Positions 58,453-64,000 of a stretch of DNA of 64,000 bases are shown here, one piece after another. The translations under genes were made by a program, and so were the position numbers. The notes under the pieces are model-generated. The model was not told where the DNA came from. It ran no database searches and worked only from the letters and a program-made list of their open reading frames with translations. This DNA comes from Adineta ricciae. Lineage: Eukaryota; Rotifera; Eurotatoria; Adinetida; Adinetidae. Position 1 is the first letter of the stretch, and the number at the start of each line of letters is the position of its first letter. The DNA lies in assembly GCA_905250025.1 (NCBI GenBank), contig CAJNOJ010000461.1:1-64000 (forward strand). Reading direction: 5' to 3'.

Positions 58453-59067
58453 CAGATGACAATTCGTCTATGATAAAACTACTCAACAAATATTCTGTTC
58501 GTCCTTCTTACTCGTGCGAATATTTATTATTGTTCTTGATTAATCTCAGATAAGAATCAAAAGAGAAAGATGTCGAGTTTTCTTTTTCAAAACAAATAGA
58601 AGTTATATATCCATAGAAAAAAAATGTCCATTTTGACAATAATTAGTTCTATAAAAACTCCAATTACAAAATGTATTTTTGTTTCGAATTCGATTTGCGA
58701 TACGAGACATGGAAATCAAGATGTCATTTTAAATTATTCCCTGCACCAAGTGAACTCTTATCGAGTGAGAAAAAAAAACATTTTGTAGACAATTAAATTC
58801 TTTTATTTCCAGATAATGTTCGTCAATTCAATTCAAAAGTCTTTCTAATCTTCAGATTACACTTGACAGTGTGATATTCTATCTGTGGATTGGATAGTTA
58901 ACAGAACTGAATAAGAAATCAAATGCGCAGAGAGTATATCATGTAGGAGGTACAGTAACTTTAGTAGAAGACCAGTGAAAAAAATATTGAGATGTCGCTC
59001 GAATCAATTATTATCAAGGTGAAGTAAATCGATAATGATATAATCATTTATATCATTATTTTCATCC
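58453..59067. other. Divergent promoter region of PHF24-like and KMO
   Basis: No gene. The two genes start in opposite directions from this AT-rich stretch, so it should carry both promoters; no clear TATA was chosen. Confidence 0.5.
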
Positions 59068-60926
59068 ATGGCACATCAAGCGATCGGTGAGGCGAATCAA
59101 GTAGTTGCAATTGTTGGCGGTGGTCTCGTATGTACTCAACTGATTTACACTCCAAAATAGAAGGAATTCGCATTGAGCATGATCTAGGGTGGTACTCTAT
59201 GTGCGTTGTTTTTTGCTAAACATGGCATCAAAGTGCATTTGTTTGAACTCCGACCAGGTTTGTTTAATTAATCCAACATTTCCGAAGTCCAAACGATTTA
59301 ATTCAGATATTCGTACGCAGAAAGTTGTCAAAGGTCGTAGTATTAACATGGCATTATCCCGACGTGGTCGTGATGCGTTGGCATATGTTAATTGTGAAGA
59401 TACAGTTGTTAATAATGGAATACCAATGCATTCCAGAATGTTACATGATTTAAATTGTCATACAACACCAGTGCGTTATGGAACACATCCGGATCATGTA
59501 AGATAAAACTTTTCTTTTTAGTACAGTGTGACCGCTGTATTGTTATTGTTTGTTTTTCTTTCAAAGCAAATCATCTCGATCGATCGACGCATTTTGAATG
59601 AGTTATTAATAGATGGTAATTTAATATCAATTAATCGCCATTCACATTACTTGTTTTTTTTAGAGGCTTCTAAACATCCAGAAATCACGATTCATTTTCA
59701 ACATAAATTTATCAGTTGGAATCGTGAAGACAAAATTGCCACGTTTCAGAAGTAAACCTTTCGATTATATGTTCTAATTCTAATTCTATTCATATTCTTA
59801 GTGTATCTAACGACTACGTTGAATTCAAAGTAGATGCTTTAATTGGCTATGACGGGTAAAATATCGAATACATCTTTCCTAACTCAATTCATATCTTATT
59901 CAGATGCCATTCGTCTGTTCGTGCAGCGATGATGAAACTCGACTCGGTGGATTTCTCACAGCGGTATATCGATACGCATTACATGGAATTTTGTATTCCA
60001 GCAAAAAACAACGAAGTAACGAAATCCATTTGTCCTTGTCCGATAAACTCGATTGTCCAACTTTAGTTCGCAATGGATGTGAATTACCTTCACATTTGGC
60101 CACGTCATGAATTTCTGTTAATTGCTTTACCTAATCAAGATAAAACATTCACAACAACGCTCTTTCTTCCTTTACCACTTTTCCAGCAACTCACAACAGT
60201 CGATGAACTTTTAGCTTTTTTCCAGAAATACTTTCCTGACGCGATTTCGTTCATTGGACGAGAAAACTTAATTGAAACATATTTCTCTTCGAAACCATTA
60301 CCATTAATTTCAGTTAAATGTTCACCTCATGCTTCCGTACATGGTGATATTCTACTAATGGGTGATGCAGCACATTCAATGATTCCATTTTACGCACAAG
60401 GCATGAATTCTGCATTTGAAGATACGTTAGTTCTCTTCGAGAAATTGAAAGAAACTAATTTTAATTTCCCGAAAGCATTCGCTGAATACAAGTAAAACTT
60501 TTTCGTTTGTAATTAATCAATCAAAATCTCATTTTTCTCTGTAGTAAAACTCGTATTGACGATGCACATGCTATTGTCGACTTATCCATGTATAATCATT
60601 ACGAAATGCGACATTTAGTCACAACACGTTCGTATTACTGGCGTAAGAAAGTCGATAATTTTCTTTATCGATTATTTCCTCAATGGTGGACACCTCTGTA
60701 TACAATGGTGACGTTTACACGAATTCCATATAAAAAATGTATGGATTTACGTCGAGGACAGGATAAATTCTTAGGAATTTGCCGTGGAATTAGCTATTCG
60801 ATTGCGGGTTTATATCTTCTCAAGCAACTTGTGGTTTATGTTATAAAACCATTGGTTATTCGATTTCTAGCGAAGAGATATTTACCAAATGCGGTCGCTG
60901 ATACAGTTGCTGATACAGTGGCTTAA
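59068..60926 (+). CDS. KMO: Kynurenine 3-monooxygenase
   Basis: FAD- and NADPH-dependent hydroxylase of the outer mitochondrial membrane (kynurenine to 3-hydroxykynurenine, tryptophan catabolism). Small exons assemble from MAHQAIGEANQVVAIVGGGL joined to GGTLCALFFAKHGIKVHLFE (Rossmann GxGxxG and the acidic end of strand 2), through RSINMALSRRGRDAL, CHSSVRAAMMKLDSVDFSQR and YLHIWPRHEFLLIALPNQD to ILLMGDAAHSMIPFYAQGMN (the GD motif of FAD monooxygenases), then DLSMYNHYEMR. The C-terminus has the usual membrane anchor (ISYSIAGLYLLKQLVVYVI). The last residues repeat VADT. Introns 50-65 bp; one falls in the NNE/FAMDVNY region. Complete. Confidence 0.92.
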
Positions 60927-61274
60927 TTGTTGTTTCCATCATGAATAATTCAGACATTGTCTGCGAATTTTGAATCTTTTTTGTAATGAAAAGATCAGAA
61001 GAATATTGAGTTTTTGATATTGTAGTTCTCAATAGAAGAAAGTTTTAGTTATCATTCCCGCGATTAAAGGAAAAAGCAATCAAATGATTTTCATCTTGTG
61101 ACACAAAAATAAAGTGATCGAATGAAATTTGTCTGGACAAAATCTTACCACACAATTTCATTTCTAGATTTTAACTGAATGATAATATTTATTTTGAATA
61201 AAAAACAGTGTCTACAAAATGTATCTAACTAAAGACAAAAGTTTTTTGTTTCAATACGAAATGAAACTTTGAAC
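60927..61274. other. Convergent 3' flanks of KMO and tetraspanin
   Basis: No gene seen. AATAAA words occur on both strands (for example AATAAAAAAC near 61196), suitable as poly(A) signals. Confidence 0.5.
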
Positions 61275-62159
61275 TCAAATCTGCGTGATCTCCAGTGGTT
61301 CAGACACCGCTCTTGGTGCATTCTGAATATTATTCATCGGCACTCCTGGAGTTAGTTGATTGATTGCAAACCTCGGCAATTCATCAAATTTCCTATATCG
61401 TTCATTCAAAACGCACAGAAACAAAACTGCGAAGATTTGCAACAACGAACAAAGACCCGTTACACCAATTAAGATCCACAATTCAATAGTCAAATGTTGT
61501 TTAATCAATAAGTAACATCCACTTGTATACACTGACGATAGTGTACTATTCGTACTTTTCAAATCAGTTTCTTCCCAACAATTTGGTTCTCGACAACATG
61601 ACGAAGGCAACGAATTGGGCACAATTTGATTGTAATCGTTTTTACCATCGATACCACAACATGAATACTTCAATTGAAGAATATCAAGTAGTTTGATAGT
61701 GGCATCAGGAGCTTCTCGAAGAGACAAAACGAGCAATGGTCGTAATTGCGAAAGAATAAAATAATAATAGAGAAGCGAAACAGCTAACATAACCAAATTT
61801 AACGTCAATGAGAATAACTAGAAATAATCGGAGTAAAAATAAAAAAAAAAGATGAAAGGTAATCTAACACATACCCATAAGATCGTCATAAATAACGTCA
61901 ACGCTCGATTTTGTTTAATTGCGCCATAGATAGAGAAGAATACAAATAATAACGAAATAAATCCTAAGCCGATAAATGCAAACAGAACATATGCTAAATA
62001 CGAATCGAATCTCTCCGTTTTGACAAGTCGATTAATCGTAATAACATCATTTTGCAGAAATGTTAAATAAAGTCCCATACAAAACTGAAGGAGACTCGTT
62101 ACACCAATTAAAACACAAACAATACACAGGAAACATGTTACAGTAAAGCAACAGACCAT
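61275..62159 (-). CDS. Tetraspanin
   Basis: Two exons with an intron at about 61818-61870. Four membrane segments: VTCFLCIVCVLIGVTSLLQF, YVLFAFIGLGFISLLFVFFS, LNLVMLAVSLLYYYFIL and LWILIGVTGLCSLLQIFAVL. The large loop contains YSCCGIDGKNDY (the CCG signature), SSCC and SGCYL, giving the cysteine pattern of tetraspanins, plus an NST glycosylation site. The C-terminal tail is about 40 residues. It organises membrane microdomains at the cell surface or in endosomes. Which vertebrate subgroup it belongs to is not clear. TATAAATG lies about 55 bp upstream on the minus strand. Confidence 0.88.
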
Positions 62160-62902
62160 CTTTAGGTAAATTTCACTTCTTCTTCTTCTTCTTCTTGACT
62201 ACACACCGACATTTATACAGTTTTTTTTCTCTCTCGTCTATCCTTTCTCTTGTTGAACCATATCAACAGAAAGAAAAAGTTCAGAGTGTCTTACACCTGA
62301 AATGAATTTCTTTTGCTTCAGATATACATAGATGCGTATGAAACCTTTTTACAAGCGCTCAGATAGAAGAATCGATCAATGCCGTAGTCCATTTCTGTCT
62401 CGTTCGATGTTTATTCAATACAAGACAAACGAATATTGATCTATTGTCATGGTTTCAAGTAGAATGTTATTTGATACAAATTTACTCGAGCATTGAAGGA
62501 ACTTTCTCGAAATGTAACATCGTACAAATTAGATTATTTGTCATTCTATTTACGTATTTCAATCATGCAAACTTCCATACAGATATGTCAGCGATTCTTT
62601 TAGCTTCTATGTCATCAATGAATAATGCAAGAATTATTCTTTCTCATCTTATGATTACCTTCGCAGAGCAAGAAGTAAAAATATCTCTGTAACCACAAAT
62701 AACTTTGTTATGACGATGAAGATAGTTCTTTTTTGGAAGCTAATTATAGACAATTGCTTCGTATCTATTTCGATAAGATGAAAGACGACAGTTGAAACAC
62801 CCACTAGACAAATAGAATTTGTCCGCCAAGAGTGTACGATACAATACATATATCTACTGTTGTTTCATAGTTCTACAGTATTCTTTTTTTGCGACACTTA
62901 CA
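62160..62902. other. Divergent intergenic region
   Basis: Holds a CTT triplet run (62178-62195) and a minus-strand TATAAATG (about 62212-62219) for the tetraspanin. A plus frame at 62444-62692 has no support. Confidence 0.5.
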
Positions 62903-63485
62903 ATGGCATTGGATCGAGCTGTTAAAGATAAAGTATGGGTGAAACAAGTTGCTCGAATGGTTAACTGATTGTTTTGTTTGTATAGATTCATTTCAAACGA
63001 GATCAAGAACAAGAACATGCAGCACGAGAATGGATCGAAGCCGTGACAGGTGAAAGATTTCCTACTGATGATTATGAAGAAGCTCTTCATGATGGAATTA
63101 TTCTATGCAAGTAAGATTAAAACTACTATAGAAGAAAATTGTTTGAGCAACAAGAAATGTTTTAGATTAATGAATAAACTCAAACCGGGCTCAGTTCCGA
63201 AAATTCATACTCAAGGTGGTCCAATCAAACTACGCGAAAATATTGGTCTTTTTCAAAATGCTGCACGTGCATACGGTGTCGATTCGAGTGAAGTTTTTCA
63301 AGCAGTTGATTGTTTCGATAAACAAAACATTCAACAAGTCACTGTAAGTTATTTGTTTCGTAAATCAACTCGTTTAAATTCGGATTTTTTAGTTATGCAT
63401 CTTTGCTTTGAATCGTCTCGCTCAAAAGAATAATTTCAATGGACCAAAATTGAACTACCATACCAAATTACCCGTCTATGATTAA
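62903..63485 (+). CDS. Transgelin / muscle protein 20-like calponin-homology protein
   Basis: Four exons: MALDRAVKDK; IHFKRDQEQEHAAREWIEAV to DDYEEALHDGIILCK; LMNKLKPGSVPKIHTQGGPI, KLRENIGLFQNAARAYGVD and QAVDCFDKQNIQQVT; and LCIFALNRLAQKNNFNGP to KLPVYD. A single CH domain covers most of the protein, with conserved LMNKL-P and DxFE-like DCFDKQN blocks. It lacks the C-terminal calponin (CLIK) repeat with GxxxG-M, so it is closer to a bare CH protein than to full calponin. Actin-binding, cytoskeletal, probably muscle. Confidence 0.88.
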
Positions 63486-64000
63486 ATAGTTAATAAAACA
63501 ATCAACAAAACACTTTTTCATAAATGAATTCTTTTCTAATAAATCTAATCTAAAAAAACAACAACTTAAAACTCGATCTTCCTTACATCGCTACTCAGTT
63601 AAACTGTCGTAATTACCTTGTTTTTTCTTCATTACTCCTGTGTCCTTGAACCTATGATTCGAAATACTTCGAAAAGACACGATGCTTCTCTCGATTGATT
63701 GCTTGTGATACTAACAGATGAAAAACAAGTCCGGTAACGCACCATAAACTTTAGCCATTCGTTAATTTACTTTTAATCAAAAACAAGATATCATAAGCAC
63801 GACATGTTTGTTTATTTACGCTTTGACAGCCGCGACATTCAGGTAATTTCTGACGAAAATGTTACCGAATGGACACAGTACGTTAGTTTTGTGAAACGGT
63901 TTTTACCCTCAATCAATAAAAAGGGTGTTATCTTGTGGCAAAAAGAAAAACCTCACTAATATCTGCCATTTTCGATCGATCGATCGTTTGATGAATAATG
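63486..64000. other. Right-edge intergenic region with one possible coding start
   Basis: Mostly AT-rich 3' flank. A 51-codon plus frame at 63804-63959 (MFVYLRFDSRDIQ, then WTQYVSFVKRFLPSINKKG) has balanced composition and could be a small gene or, with a donor at the GTAATT near 63842, the first exon of a gene leaving the window. A GATC-rich run is at 63973-63989. Confidence 0.35.

Noticed and set aside
62444..62692. 82-codon plus frame between tetraspanin and transgelin
   Set aside because: No family resemblance, lies in a divergent promoter region, and composition is like the flanking non-coding DNA.

Overview
The window reads as nuclear DNA of a bdelloid rotifer (Adineta/Rotaria/Philodina type). 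This is inferred from AT-rich sequence, many 45-70 bp GT-AG introns, metazoan gene families, an NHL-repeat protein, and plant-style PPR-DYW proteins, which are known from bdelloids. Genus and species cannot be fixed from the sequence alone.

Bases 1-24142 form a minus-strand tandem array. Six copies of a PPR-DYW gene (starts at 3590, 8670, 12614, 16757, 21345 and 22770) are arranged as pairs, each pair preceded by a copy of a Rab9-effector kelch gene (RABEPK-like). Only the kelch copy at 23046-24142 is intact; those at 16973-17604, 8884-9500 and 1-405 are deleted relics. So the repeat is a higher-order unit: kelch, PPR, spacer, PPR. PPR copies 2-5 look intact, copy 1 carries a nonsense codon inside its DYW domain, and copy 6 is cut by a 43-N assembly gap that probably hides collapsed repeat. 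Within the PPR genes each central exon encodes one P-L-S triplet, and triplet number differs between copies. A 927-bp TA-flanked inverted-repeat element (4265-5191) sits in one spacer.

Bases 24978-34300 (minus strand) hold an NHL-repeat protein, a G3BP stress-granule protein, and three consecutive PH / proline-rich / SH2 adaptor genes. Those three are separated by only 56 and 59 bp; each gap has AATAAA and then a pyrimidine-AG acceptor just before the next ATG, the layout expected of a spliced-leader operon. The third adaptor has lost the invariant phosphotyrosine-binding arginine.

Bases 35396-46266 carry RIPOR/FAM65, a 62-codon RBIS-like gene, PACRGL, a MAP-kinase phosphatase, a small cysteine-rich protein, ZC2HC1 and a GT31 glycosyltransferase. 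Bases 46542-52001 carry two unrecognised genes, a secreted M12B metalloprotease, a secreted ferritin-like protein and a two-EGF secreted protein. Bases 52223-63485 carry an endosomal Na+/H+ exchanger (SLC9A6/7/9) with a tiny gene just upstream, a PHF24/GINIP-like PHD protein, kynurenine 3-monooxygenase, a tetraspanin and a transgelin/calponin-type CH protein. Most of the right-hand half is ordinary single-copy metazoan gene content. The PPR-DYW array and the PH-SH2 gene triplet are the unusual parts.
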